Origin: Tardiphaga sp.
GTDB taxonomy: Bacteria > Pseudomonadota > Alphaproteobacteria > Rhizobiales > Xanthobacteraceae
Reading direction: 5' to 3'
NCBI GenBank assembly: GCA_028290765.1
Contig: JAQGJF010000637.1
Location: forward strand, 1-6,480
Length of the DNA: 6,480 nucleotides
A program made the translations under genes and the position numbers. Shown here piece by piece: positions 1 to 6,193 of the stretch (positions are counted from its first letter, which is position 1; each line of letters begins with the position of its first letter). Under the pieces are notes generated by a model. It was not told the origin of the DNA. It worked only from the letters and a program-made list of their open reading frames with translations, and made no database searches.

Positions 1-79
1 TCGGAATGATCATGTCGGTATCGACATTGATGATCTTAAGCGGCGCCGCGACGCCATCCAGCTTGGTGAACTTGTCCAT
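1..79 (-). CDS. leuD: 3-isopropylmalate dehydratase small subunit (LeuD), N-terminal part, cut by window edge
   Basis: Only the first 26 codons are present; the gene continues beyond position 1. They read [20 protein letters not shown] and then TDMIIP. The segment with the N-V-D-T-D-x-I-I-P signature is the characteristic start of the LeuD swivel domain. With the large subunit LeuC, LeuD isomerises 2-isopropylmalate to 3-isopropylmalate in cytoplasmic leucine biosynthesis. The ATG at 79-77 is preceded by a purine-rich GGGAAA about eight bases upstream, a modest ribosome binding site. The gene lies 72 bases downstream of the metallopeptidase gene on the same strand, so it could be read through from it or have its own promoter; no clear promoter is visible. 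The family call is by recognition of the N-terminus, which is short but distinctive. Confidence 0.85.
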   Translation of the reverse strand, partial: MDKFTKLDGVAAPLKIINVDTDMIIP

Positions 80-151
80 GTCACTGTTTCCCAGATTGAA
101 GCCGGGTTTTATCGCGATCGGGGCCCCGGTCCAAGGCCAATTTACGCAGGG

Positions 152-553
152 CTAATCCGCGGTACCGGCTTCAATCGCCTCCATATCGTCGTCGGACAGC
201 CCGAAATGATGGCCGATTTCGTGGATCAGCACGTGGCGGACGATATGGCCCAGCGTCTCCTCATGCCCGGCCCAATAATCCAGGATCGGCCGGCGATACA
301 GCCAGATCATGTTGGGCAGCCGTGCCACATCCTGGTTGCTGTGGAACGGCAGTCCGATGCCCTGGAACAGGCCGAGCAGGTCGAACTCGGTCTCGGCCTG
401 CATCTCGTCGAGCACCTCATCGGTGGGGAAATCGTCGACCCGCACGATGACGCCCTCGCACAGCTTCCGAAAGCCCTCCGGCAGGCGCGCGAGCATCTCA
501 TGCGCCATGGTTTCCATTTCGGCGAGGGAAGGTGCGCTGGCGGACGACCACAT
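152..553 (-). CDS. Small zincin-like metallopeptidase (HExxHxxGxxD)
   Basis: A 133-residue cytoplasmic protein with no signal peptide. Residues 111-121 read HEIGHHFGLSD, the extended zinc site HExxHxxGxxD: H111 and H115 with D121 as probable zinc ligands and E112 as the catalytic base. Size and motif position near the C-terminus match the small 'possible zinc metallo-peptidase' (zincin_1/MMP-like) family; its substrates are not known to me. The chosen ATG (553-551) overlaps the stop of the upstream nitronate monooxygenase gene as TGATG, which suggests translational coupling. A GTG one codon earlier (556-554) is an alternative start. The gene ends with TAG at 154-152, 72 bases before leuD. The metallopeptidase fold is well supported by the motif; the biological role is open. 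Confidence 0.88.
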   Translation of the reverse strand: MWSSASAPSLAEMETMAHEMLARLPEGFRKLCEGVIVRVDDFPTDEVLDEMQAETEFDLLGLFQGIGLPFHSNQDVARLPNMIWLYRRPILDYWAGHEETLGHIVRHVLIHEIGHHFGLSDDDMEAIEAGTAD

Positions 554-1521
554 CACAGCGCCGGATCGACCGCTTCGTCATATTCCTTCCGGAAGCGCGC
601 GATCAGGTCCTTCGCGGGCATGATCTTGCCAACGCTGCCGACGCCCTGCCCGCTGCCCCAGATCTCCTTCCAGGCTTTCGGCTTGGCGCGTTCGCCCGAG
701 GCATCGGTGCCAAAGCTCATTTTCGCGGCGTCGGATTCGGGAAGGTTTTCCGGATCGAGCCCGGCTGCGACGATCGAAGGTTTCAGATAGTTGCCGTGCA
801 CGCCGGTGAACAGGTTCGAATACACGATGTCCTCGGCGGTCGAGGTCGTGATCATGTCCTTGTAGCCGGGAACCGCATTGGCCTCGGTGGTGGCGATGAA
901 GGCGGAGCCGATATAGGCGAAGTCCGCCCCGAGCATCCGGACCGCGCGGATGGCGCGGCCGTTGCCGATGGCGCCCGACAGCGCGATCGGCCCGTCGAAC
1001 CATTGCCGGGTTTCGGCCACGAAGGCGAAAGGCGAGATCTCGCCGGCATGGCCGCCGGCGCCGGCCGACACCAGGATCAAGCCGTCGGCGCCCTTCTCGA
1101 TCGCCTTGTGCGCGAATTTCTGGTTGATCACGTCGTGAAAAACGATGACGCCCCAGCCATGCGCCGCCTGGTTCAACTCCTCCCGCGCGCCGAGCGAGGT
1201 GATAATCATCGGCACGCGATGCTTCTCACAGATGGCGAGGTCTTGTTCGAGACGGTTGTTGGAGCGGTGCACGATCTGGTTCACCGCGAACGGCGCCGAG
1301 AGCCGGTCGGGATGCGCTTTGTCGTGGGCGGCGAGTTCCTGCTTGATGCGCGCGAGCCATTCGTCGAGCAGCGCCGGCGGCCGCGCATTCAACGCCGGAA
1401 ACGATCCGACAATTCCCGCCTTGCATTGGGCAATCACCAGGTCGGGCACCGAAATAATGAACAACGGCGCCCCGATCACCGGCAGCGACAGGCGCCCCCG
1501 GAACAAGGCTGGCATGGACAT
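553..1521 (-). CDS. Nitronate monooxygenase-like FMN-dependent TIM-barrel enzyme
   Basis: A 322-residue protein of the 2-nitropropane dioxygenase/nitronate monooxygenase family. Such enzymes use FMN and O2 to oxidise alkyl nitronates to carbonyl compounds and nitrite; some relatives are instead NADH:quinone reductases or enoyl reductases. Visible family signs are the N-terminal P-V-I-G-A-P-L segment (14-20), AGGHAGE at 155-161 with the family's catalytic-type His158, the phosphate-binding GAIGNGRAI (183-191), GADFAYIGSAFIAT (198-211) and GQGVG (291-295). The start at 1521 was chosen over the longer frame (to 1578) because AGGGGGAA lies about nine bases upstream and the family begins near this point; ATG at 1515 is a second option. 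Its TGA overlaps the start of the metallopeptidase gene, so the two are probably co-translated. The physiological substrate cannot be read from the sequence. Confidence 0.9.
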   Translation of the reverse strand: MSMPALFRGRLSLPVIGAPLFIISVPDLVIAQCKAGIVGSFPALNARPPALLDEWLARIKQELAAHDKAHPDRLSAPFAVNQIVHRSNNRLEQDLAICEKHRVPMIITSLGAREELNQAAHGWGVIVFHDVINQKFAHKAIEKGADGLILVSAGAGGHAGEISPFAFVAETRQWFDGPIALSGAIGNGRAIRAVRMLGADFAYIGSAFIATTEANAVPGYKDMITTSTAEDIVYSNLFTGVHGNYLKPSIVAAGLDPENLPESDAAKMSFGTDASGERAKPKAWKEIWGSGQGVGSVGKIMPAKDLIARFRKEYDEAVDPAL

Positions 1522-1602
1522 TGGCAAATTCCCCCTGGTTTTCAGCAAAAGCGTGATGCAGCGGCGCCAAAGATGCAACGCGAAAGATCGTGAAACTTCA
1601 CG

Positions 1603-2211
1603 CTATTGGCACAGCGCGCGGGTGACGTAATTTTCGGTCCGGCAATTGCCCGGTTCGCGGTTGCCGCCCGACAGCAGGGCTGCCGCCGAGCAGGCCTGTG
1701 CCTGGTCGGTGTCGAGGCTTTTGCCCTCCTTGAAGCCCTTGGCCTGGCAAAGCTTGTCCGAGGCCGCCTTGCAGTCCGGCGCGCCATTGGCCATCGGACA
1801 CGCCACGCGCCCGCGCGCGACCGATGGGCTCGTCGTCAGGCGCGACAGACCGTCGGTGGCATCCTTGGCGCGCGCGTTGAGATCGTCGAAGGTTTCCTTC
1901 GGGCTCTTCAGGGTGGGAAGGCTCGGGAACAGCGAGGACGGATTATCGAACAGTTTGCCGATTTCGTTGAACAGACCCGGATTTTCCGCGCGGGATGGCG
2001 CGGGCTCGGTGGGCTGCACCGCCGCCTGACCCGGCGCGGTTGGCGCGGCAGGGGCCTGCGGCGCCGGATCGCTCGCGGACGCCGCTGGCGGTGGTTTTGG
2101 CGCCTGCGGCCACGCCGCGCCGGGTGCCGCCACGACGGTCCAACACGCCATCACAGCGATGGCGAGGGGAAAGCGGGCCTCGGCGAACAGGCGGGCGGTG
2201 CGATCGGACAT
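1603..2211 (-). CDS. Conserved secreted protein with C-terminal six-cysteine domain, function unknown
   Basis: A 202-residue protein in three parts. Residues about 13-37 are a hydrophobic export signal (signal peptide or anchor) ending near AWPQA. Residues 38-76 are a low-complexity Ala/Pro-rich linker. The rest holds a GLFNEIGKLF segment (79-88) and a C-terminal domain with six cysteines at 138, 147, 155, 174, 190 and 201, ending YVTRALCQ. An even number of cysteines in an exported protein suggests three disulfides, which is inference. I associate it with hypothetical proteins of Bradyrhizobium but know no function. The ATG at 2211 follows only a weak GGGATA-type ribosome binding site. It lies 77 bases after the DedA-family gene and 81 bases before the nitronate monooxygenase gene, all on one strand. 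Confidence 0.78.
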   Translation of the reverse strand: MSDRTARLFAEARFPLAIAVMACWTVVAAPGAAWPQAPKPPPAASASDPAPQAPAAPTAPGQAAVQPTEPAPSRAENPGLFNEIGKLFDNPSSLFPSLPTLKSPKETFDDLNARAKDATDGLSRLTTSPSVARGRVACPMANGAPDCKAASDKLCQAKGFKEGKSLDTDQAQACSAAALLSGGNREPGNCRTENYVTRALCQ

Positions 2212-2239
2212 GGTTTGAGCGTATCCCGGTCACGACAGC

Positions 2240-2267
2240 CCGCCAAGAGAACCGCCAAGAGAACCGC
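2240..2267. repeat. Two 12-base direct repeats (ccgccaagagaa) plus a partial third
   Basis: The unit ccgccaagagaa occurs exactly at 2240-2251 and 2252-2263, followed by ccgc (2264-2267). It lies in the 77-base gap between the DedA-family gene and the secreted cysteine protein gene. Flanking GCCCG (2238-2242) and CGGGC (2271-2275) could pair around it. No function is evident; a local duplication is the simplest reading. Confidence 0.6.
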
Positions 2268-2288
2268 AATCGGGCAGAATGTCCCGCG

Positions 2289-2870
2289 CTAAAACATCCT
2301 GAAAGCGATGACGAAGCCAAGCACGAGCACGCCGACGCCGATCGCGACCCACATCCCGAGACGCTTTTCGATCGTCTCGCGGATCCAGACGCCGTAGCGA
2401 TTGAGCAGGATCGCGACAATGAAGAAACGCCCGCCGCGGGCGATCACCGACAGCCCAATGAACAGCCAGATATTATAGTTGGCAAAGCCCGACGTGATGG
2501 TGACGAGCTTGTAGGGGATCGGCGTCAGCCCCTTGAGCAGGATGATCCATGCGCCGTATTCGGCATAGCCGGCGCGGAAGGTCTCGACCTTGTCGCCGAG
2601 GCCATAGAAATGGATCAGCCATTGGCCGACTGAATCATACAGCAACGCGCCGATGGCATAGCCGAGGACGCCGCCCAGCACCGAGGTGATGGTACAAACG
2701 CCGGCATAGAGCCAGGCGCGTTCGGGACGCGCCAGCGACATCGGCAGCAGCATGACATCCGGCGGCACCGGAAAGAACGAGCTTTCGGCAAAAGACACCG
2801 CACCCAGAATCCAGAGTGCGTATGGCTTATGGGCGGCGTCGATACACCAGTCGTAGATTTTTCTGAGCAT
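2289..2870 (-). CDS. YqaA/DedA-family (VTT domain) inner-membrane protein
   Basis: A 193-residue hydrophobic protein of the YqaA branch of the DedA/VTT superfamily, polytopic in the inner membrane. Other DedA members act in lipid scrambling or carrier recycling and in membrane homeostasis; the role of the YqaA branch is less clear. Family marks are FAES with Glu29 followed by FFPVPPDV (32-39), the re-entrant-loop-type KGLTPIPYK (113-121), and ARGGR (144-148) carrying the conserved arginines. A last transmembrane helix spans about 172-190. The start at ATG 2870 fits the family; a GTG five codons upstream (2885) is possible. A small hairpin (2882-2895) lies just upstream. The gene follows hisE2 after 66 bases on the same strand, suggesting co-transcription. 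Confidence 0.88.
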   Translation of the reverse strand: MLRKIYDWCIDAAHKPYALWILGAVSFAESSFFPVPPDVMLLPMSLARPERAWLYAGVCTITSVLGGVLGYAIGALLYDSVGQWLIHFYGLGDKVETFRAGYAEYGAWIILLKGLTPIPYKLVTITSGFANYNIWLFIGLSVIARGGRFFIVAILLNRYGVWIRETIEKRLGMWVAIGVGVLVLGFVIAFRMF

Positions 2871-2881
2871 GGCGCGATGAA

Positions 2882-2895
2882 CCACCGTCAGGTGG
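2882..2895. repeat. Small inverted repeat upstream of the DedA-family start
   Basis: CCACC-GTCA-GGTGG forms a perfect 5-bp stem with a 4-base loop, in the short gap between the hisE2 stop and the DedA-family start. It ends about 11 bases upstream of the ATG at 2870, so in mRNA it could sit across the ribosome binding region. It is short enough to be chance. Confidence 0.3.
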
Positions 2896-2936
2896 ATTTG
2901 TCCATGCCGGGAATTGCAGGAGTTTCCGACCGGATC

Positions 2937-3347
2937 TCAGCGTTGTTTGCGGGCGCGGTGCCCCGCCAACGCGACAATTGGTCGCTGCATCATCTGTGGG
3001 GAACTCGGAGCCATCGGAGGAGACCCTTTGACCCGCGATTTCGGTAGCTTCTCGGCGATGCCGAGCGCGGTCTCGCGGCGATTCATCTCGGCCCAGACAT
3101 CGTCGGGACGCACGCCGGCGGAGGCCCACAGCACCGTCAGATTATAGAGCAGATCGGCGCTCTCGCGGATCACCGCGTCCTTCTTGCCGTTGACGGCATC
3201 GATCACGACTTCGATGGCTTCTTCGGCGAGTTTCTTGGCCATCTTGGCCGGACCGCGCTGAAACAGCCGGGCCGTGCGCGATACGGCCGGATCGAGATCC
3301 TTGGCCGCGAGCACCGCCGAATAGAGCCTGTCGAGCGAATCACTCAT
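2937..3347 (-). CDS. hisE2: Phosphoribosyl-ATP pyrophosphatase paralogue (HisE2 type)
   Basis: A 136-residue cytoplasmic all-alpha NTP pyrophosphohydrolase of the HisE/MazG superfamily. HisE hydrolyses phosphoribosyl-ATP to phosphoribosyl-AMP and diphosphate, the second step of histidine biosynthesis. The metal-binding residues are visible: E42-E43-x-x-E46 in AEEAIEVV and E62-x-x-D65 in ESADLLYN. It begins MSDSLDRLYSAVLAAKDLDP, which I recognise as the second HisE ('pyrophosphatase 2') of Bradyrhizobium and Rhodopseudomonas, distinct from the hisE of the his operon. The C-terminal tail after about residue 104, ending PIVALAGHRARKQR, is longer than in canonical HisE (about 107 residues) but as I recall normal for this subgroup. 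No his gene is adjacent, so its true substrate may differ. The ATG at 3347 has only a weak ribosome binding site. Confidence 0.88.
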   Translation of the reverse strand: MSDSLDRLYSAVLAAKDLDPAVSRTARLFQRGPAKMAKKLAEEAIEVVIDAVNGKKDAVIRESADLLYNLTVLWASAGVRPDDVWAEMNRRETALGIAEKLPKSRVKGSPPMAPSSPQMMQRPIVALAGHRARKQR

Positions 3348-3416
3348 GATTGCAGGCTAAACCAAAGCCATCGCCAGCGTGTTAACGGCCGGCCGGCAAT
3401 TTGACCAACGAATTTA

Positions 3417-3445
3417 ACCCGCCGGCCGCCAAGCGGCCGGCGGGT
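3417..3445 (-). terminator. Probable intrinsic terminator of the Gly/Tyr-rich protein gene
   Basis: A perfect 12-bp GC-only stem, cccgccggccgc at 3418-3429 pairing with gcggccggcggg at 3433-3444, with a 3-base loop and an additional A-T pair outside (3417/3445). Read on the minus strand it lies 20 bases past the stop codon at 3465 and is followed by TTAAATT, a weak T-rich tail. It separates the Gly/Tyr-rich gene from hisE2. The stem is unmistakable; the poor U tract leaves some doubt about how efficient termination is. Confidence 0.75.
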
Positions 3446-3464
3446 GAGGCCGAGCAAGGTCAAA

Positions 3465-3911
3465 TCAGAATCCGCCGCGATCGCTGCGACCATAGCGGGG
3501 GCCGTTGCGCGGCGCGGCCAGGCCGCCGTAATAGCCGTAGCCCGGCGCATCGTAATAGGCCGGTCCACCACCGTAGTAAGCCGGACCGCCGTCGTAATAG
3601 GCCGGGCCGCCACCGTAATAGCCACTGTCATAATAGTCGCGGCGCTCCTGGGCAGCTGCGACCGCGCCGATGGTGCCTACGATTCCGGCAAACGCCGCCA
3701 GCGCCGCTGCGCCGCCACCGCCGCGGTAGTGGCGTCGGGCCGCGCTGAAATCGGTATTGCCGCTGGTGCCATGGTTAGCCGAGAGCGCGGCCGGCGTGGT
3801 CGATCCGGCCATGGCCACCGACGGCTGGACCGCCGCGAGGGCTACTGCCGCCACGGTCGCCAGCGCGGCGCCGCGGCCAAATGAAGAAAATATGCTTTTT
3901 CGTACCGACAT
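3465..3911 (-). CDS. Secreted Gly/Tyr-rich repeat protein with glycine-zipper-like segment, function unknown
   Basis: A 148-residue protein with an N-terminal signal peptide (residues 1-36, hydrophobic core 14-28, likely cleaved after SVAMA). A small-residue hydrophobic stretch follows at 68-88, with Gly and Ala spaced as in a glycine zipper (F-A-G-I-V-G-T-I-G). The C-terminal half is Gly/Tyr-rich and carries three perfect heptads, GGPAYY plus D or G, at 101-107, 108-114 and 115-121. ATG 3911 was chosen because GGAGGA lies about nine bases upstream and the signal peptide starts there; the open frame runs ten codons further. Proteins of this shape are common in Bradyrhizobium and are probably envelope-associated or periplasmic, which is inference. 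It is divergent from the glucan exporter and ends in its own terminator, so it is probably monocistronic. Confidence 0.8.
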   Translation of the reverse strand: MSVRKSIFSSFGRGAALATVAAVALAAVQPSVAMAGSTTPAALSANHGTSGNTDFSAARRHYRGGGGAAALAAFAGIVGTIGAVAAAQERRDYYDSGYYGGGPAYYDGGPAYYGGGPAYYDAPGYGYYGGLAAPRNGPRYGRSDRGGF

Positions 3912-3933
3912 TTCGAATGTCCTCCGTGGTGCC

Positions 3934-3949
3934 GGCCCCAAAAGGGGCC
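3934..3949. promoter_or_regulatory. Perfect inverted repeat in the 5' leader of the Gly/Tyr-rich protein gene
   Basis: GGCCCC-AAAA-GGGGCC is a 16-base perfect inverted repeat (6-bp stem, 4-base loop). On the minus strand it lies 23 to 38 bases upstream of the ATG at 3911, immediately upstream of the GGAGGA ribosome binding site. It could be a leader-RNA hairpin or an operator half-site pair. Function is inferred from position only. Confidence 0.4.
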
Positions 3950-4007
3950 ATTCGCAAAGACAACCACGGCGCCGATACTAGGTTCCTGAAACCGAATGCA
4001 GGCTGAA

Positions 4008-4069
4008 CGATTGGTGGCGAAATCGTGGCAGCTGCGCTGCCCGGCGGCGAAACGAATTCCTCTTCGCCG
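4008..4069. promoter_or_regulatory. Run of three consecutive small inverted repeats upstream of ndvA
   Basis: Three stem-forming elements follow one another: cgatt/aatcg (4008-4012 with 4021-4025), ggcagc/gctgcc (4027-4032 with 4036-4041, loop tgc) and cggcgaa/ttcgccg (4045-4051 with 4063-4069). They lie in the divergent intergenic region, 56 to 117 bases upstream of the ndvA start. They could be leader-RNA structure or protein binding sites, but in GC-rich DNA short stems also arise by chance. No clear -35/-10 pair was recognised for either divergent gene. Confidence 0.3.
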
Positions 4070-4124
4070 GAAAATGCGCTCTAACCGTGTTGTCGTCCGC
4101 CTGACATACGAGCCCCCTGCCATC

Positions 4125-5939
4125 ATGTCCCTCCTCCGCCTTTACACGCGCGTCCTGGAACTGCTCGGAAAAGAGGCGCGGCTGGGCTGGATCCTTGCCG
4201 GCGCCAATCTGCTGCTGGCCGCGGCGCAATTCGCCGAACCGGTGCTGTTCGGCCGCATCGTTGATGTGCTGTCGGGCAATCCTGCCGCCGGCAAGCTCGC
4301 GGCGGCTTCGCCATCGTCGCCGTGGCCATTGCTGGCGGCCTGGGTGGCCTTCGGCCTGTTCACGATCGGCTGCGGCGCGGTCGTGGCGCTGCAGGCGGAC
4401 CGGCTGGCGCACCGCCAGCGCCAGGCGGTGCTGACGAATTATTTCGAACACATCATGCAGCTGCCGCTGACCTTCCACACCGGCACCCATTCCGGGCGGC
4501 TGATGAAGGTGATGCTGCAGGGCACCGATGCGTTGTGGCGGTTGTGGGTGGGATTTTTCCGCGAGCATTTTGCCGCCCTCGTGTCGCTGGTCGTGCTGCT
4601 ACCGCTGTCGCTGTACATCAACTGGCGACTGGCCATCCTGCTGTTCATCCTGTGCGTGGTGTTCACGGTGCTGACGACGCTGGTGGTGCGCAAGACCTAC
4701 GGCATGCAAAGCGACGTCGAGCAGCAATACAGCGACCTTTCGGCGCGGGCTTCCGACGCGCTCGGCAACGTCGCGCTGGTGCAAAGCTTCGTGCGGGTCG
4801 ATGCCGAGGTGCAGGGCCTGCGCTTCGTGGCCGACAAACTGCTCGCATTGCAGATGCCGGTGCTGTCCTGGTGGGCGCTGGTCACGGTGATGACGCGGAC
4901 CTCGACCACCATCACCGTGCTGGCGATTTTCACCGTCGGCATCGTCCTGCATCAGCAGGGCCTGACCACCATCGGCGAGATCGTGATGTTCGTGAGTTTT
5001 GCGACGCTGCTGATCCAGAAGCTCGAACAGGTGGTCTCGTTCATCAACAACGTGTTCATGGAAGCGCCGCGGCTGCAGGAATTCTTCAACGTGCTCGACG
5101 CGGTGCCCGCGGTGCGCGACCGGCCGGACGCCATCGACAGCGGCCGGCTGTCCGGCCTGGTCGAATTCAGGGACGTCTCGTTTTCATATGACGGCAAGCG
5201 GCCCGCGGTCGAGGACCTGTCGTTCATCGCGCTGCCCGGCCAGACCGTGGCGCTGGTCGGCCCGACCGGCGCCGGCAAATCGACCGCGTTTGCATTGCTG
5301 CATCGCGCGTTCGATCCGCAATCGGGATTCATCAAGATCGACGGCATGGATGTCCGCGGGCTCACGCTGACGGCGCTGCGGCGAAATATCGGCGTGGTGT
5401 TTCAGGAAGCGCTGCTGTTCAATCGCTCGATCGCGGAAAATCTGCGGGTCGGCAAGTCGGACGCCACCGACGAAGAATTGCGGATTGCCGCGGCCCGCGC
5501 CCAGGCGCTGGAGTTCATCGAACGCGGCGAGTTGAAGTTCGAGACCAATGCGGGCGAGCGCGGACGCATGCTGTCCGGCGGCGAGCGGCAGCGGCTGTCG
5601 ATCGCGCGGGCGTTGTTGAAGGATCCGCCGATCCTGATCCTCGACGAGGCGACCAGCGCGCTCGCCGCGGTGACCGAAGCCAAGGTCAACGCCGCGCTCG
5701 ACGAGGTGATGAAGGGACGCACCACCTTCGTGATCGCGCACCGGCTTTCGACGATCCGGAACGCCACGCGAATCCTGGTGTTCGAGAACGGCCGCGTGAT
5801 CGAAAGCGGAACCTTTGATGAACTGGTGGGACGCGGCGGGCATTTCGCGGAACTCGCCAAGGCGCAGTTCATGGTGCAGGAGAACGCGCGCACGGCCATG
5901 GCGCCGCCGAAGGCCAGCGCCGCTCCCGCCAGGCTGTAA
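4125..5939 (+). CDS. ndvA: NdvA-type glucan ABC exporter (fused permease and ATPase)
   Basis: A 604-residue half-transporter of the beta-glucan exporter family (NdvA/ChvA), thought to dimerise and export cyclic glucan from cytoplasm to periplasm. The transmembrane domain spans about 20-305, with helices near 21-45, 67-91, 146-190 and 248-298. The ATPase domain follows: Walker [10 protein letters not shown] (379-387, K385), Q-loop Q427, signature LSGGERQ (483-489), Walker B ILILDE (503-508, D507/E508) and H-loop H539. The D-loop reads SALA rather than the usual SALD (A514), which is odd. ATG 4125 was chosen because the family begins MSLLRLY; the frame stays open to an ATG at 3996, but that extension is unlike the family. 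No good ribosome binding site is visible at 4125. In Bradyrhizobium the glucan is usually beta-1,3/1,6-linked, so the beta-1,2 label is inherited from Sinorhizobium and may not apply. Confidence 0.9.
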   Translation: MSLLRLYTRVLELLGKEARLGWILAGANLLLAAAQFAEPVLFGRIVDVLSGNPAAGKLAAASPSSPWPLLAAWVAFGLFTIGCGAVVALQADRLAHRQRQAVLTNYFEHIMQLPLTFHTGTHSGRLMKVMLQGTDALWRLWVGFFREHFAALVSLVVLLPLSLYINWRLAILLFILCVVFTVLTTLVVRKTYGMQSDVEQQYSDLSARASDALGNVALVQSFVRVDAEVQGLRFVADKLLALQMPVLSWWALVTVMTRTSTTITVLAIFTVGIVLHQQGLTTIGEIVMFVSFATLLIQKLEQVVSFINNVFMEAPRLQEFFNVLDAVPAVRDRPDAIDSGRLSGLVEFRDVSFSYDGKRPAVEDLSFIALPGQTVALVGPTGAGKSTAFALLHRAFDPQSGFIKIDGMDVRGLTLTALRRNIGVVFQEALLFNRSIAENLRVGKSDATDEELRIAAARAQALEFIERGELKFETNAGERGRMLSGGERQRLSIARALLKDPPILILDEATSALAAVTEAKVNAALDEVMKGRTTFVIAHRLSTIRNATRILVFENGRVIESGTFDELVGRGGHFAELAKAQFMVQENARTAMAPPKASAAPARL

Positions 5940-6060
5940 AATCACCGAAATTTGGCCGCTTTCATCCACGATTTAATGGCCCGACGACTATGATGATCCC
6001 GCCGGCCGGTATAGGCTCGGCAACGCCGCAACCGATGGACGGCCGGGGCTCGCATCGCAA

Positions 6061-6124
6061 CTCGAAACATCAGACTCTCGAAACATCAGTCTCCAAGACT
6101 CTCAGTCTCCAAGACTCCAAGACT
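6061..6124. repeat. Octamer-based tandem repeat (eight 8-base units) upstream of the carboxypeptidase gene
   Basis: The 64 bases split exactly into eight 8-base units: ctcgaaac twice, atcagact, atcagtct, ctcagtct and ccaagact three times. Longer 16-base periodicity is also visible: ctcgaaacatcag recurs at 6061 and 6077, and agtctccaagactc at 6088 and 6104. Within it, AGTCT and AGACT are complementary, so several alternative 5-bp hairpins can form (for example 6088-6100, 6096-6108 and 6104-6116). It lies 70 to 133 bases upstream of the GTG start. The rest of the 5940-6193 gap shows no gene and no convincing terminator or promoter. Confidence 0.85.
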
Positions 6125-6193
6125 CTCCGCTGCAGTAAATCTCTGTAATGAATTCCGCCGCGGCGGCGGGTCGCAAAGGACCGGAATCGGATA

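Noticed and set aside
119..128. CGGGGCCCCG palindrome between the metallopeptidase gene and leuD, considered as a terminator
   Set aside because: It has no loop for an RNA hairpin and no T tract follows on the minus strand.
532..1593. A 353-codon open frame on the plus strand opposite the nitronate monooxygenase gene
   Set aside because: Its translation is rich in Arg, Gly, Asp and His with no recognisable domain, and it lies antisense to a clear enzyme gene. Long antisense frames are expected in GC-rich DNA.
1589..1602. CGTGAA-AC-TTCACG inverted repeat just after the cysteine-protein stop codon, considered as a terminator
   Set aside because: The stem is at most 5 bp with a realistic loop, is not GC-rich, and lacks a proper T run; too weak to call.
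1606..2292. A 228-codon plus-strand frame opposite the secreted cysteine-protein gene
   Set aside because: It is Arg/Gly/Ala low complexity with no signal peptide or domain. The minus-strand reading has an export signal, linker and cysteine domain, which is far more protein-like.
3996..4124. N-terminal extension of NdvA from the ATG at 3996
   Set aside because: The added 43 residues are basic and unlike the family, which starts MSLLRLY; the region also contains the inverted repeats expected of a leader.
5184..5969. A 261-codon minus-strand frame opposite the ndvA ATPase domain
   Set aside because: It is antisense to a stretch carrying every ABC ATPase motif; its own translation resembles no protein family.
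6001..6050. GC-rich ccggcc/ggccgg segments after ndvA, considered as a terminator
   Set aside because: The pairing segments are short, far apart and not followed by T residues.
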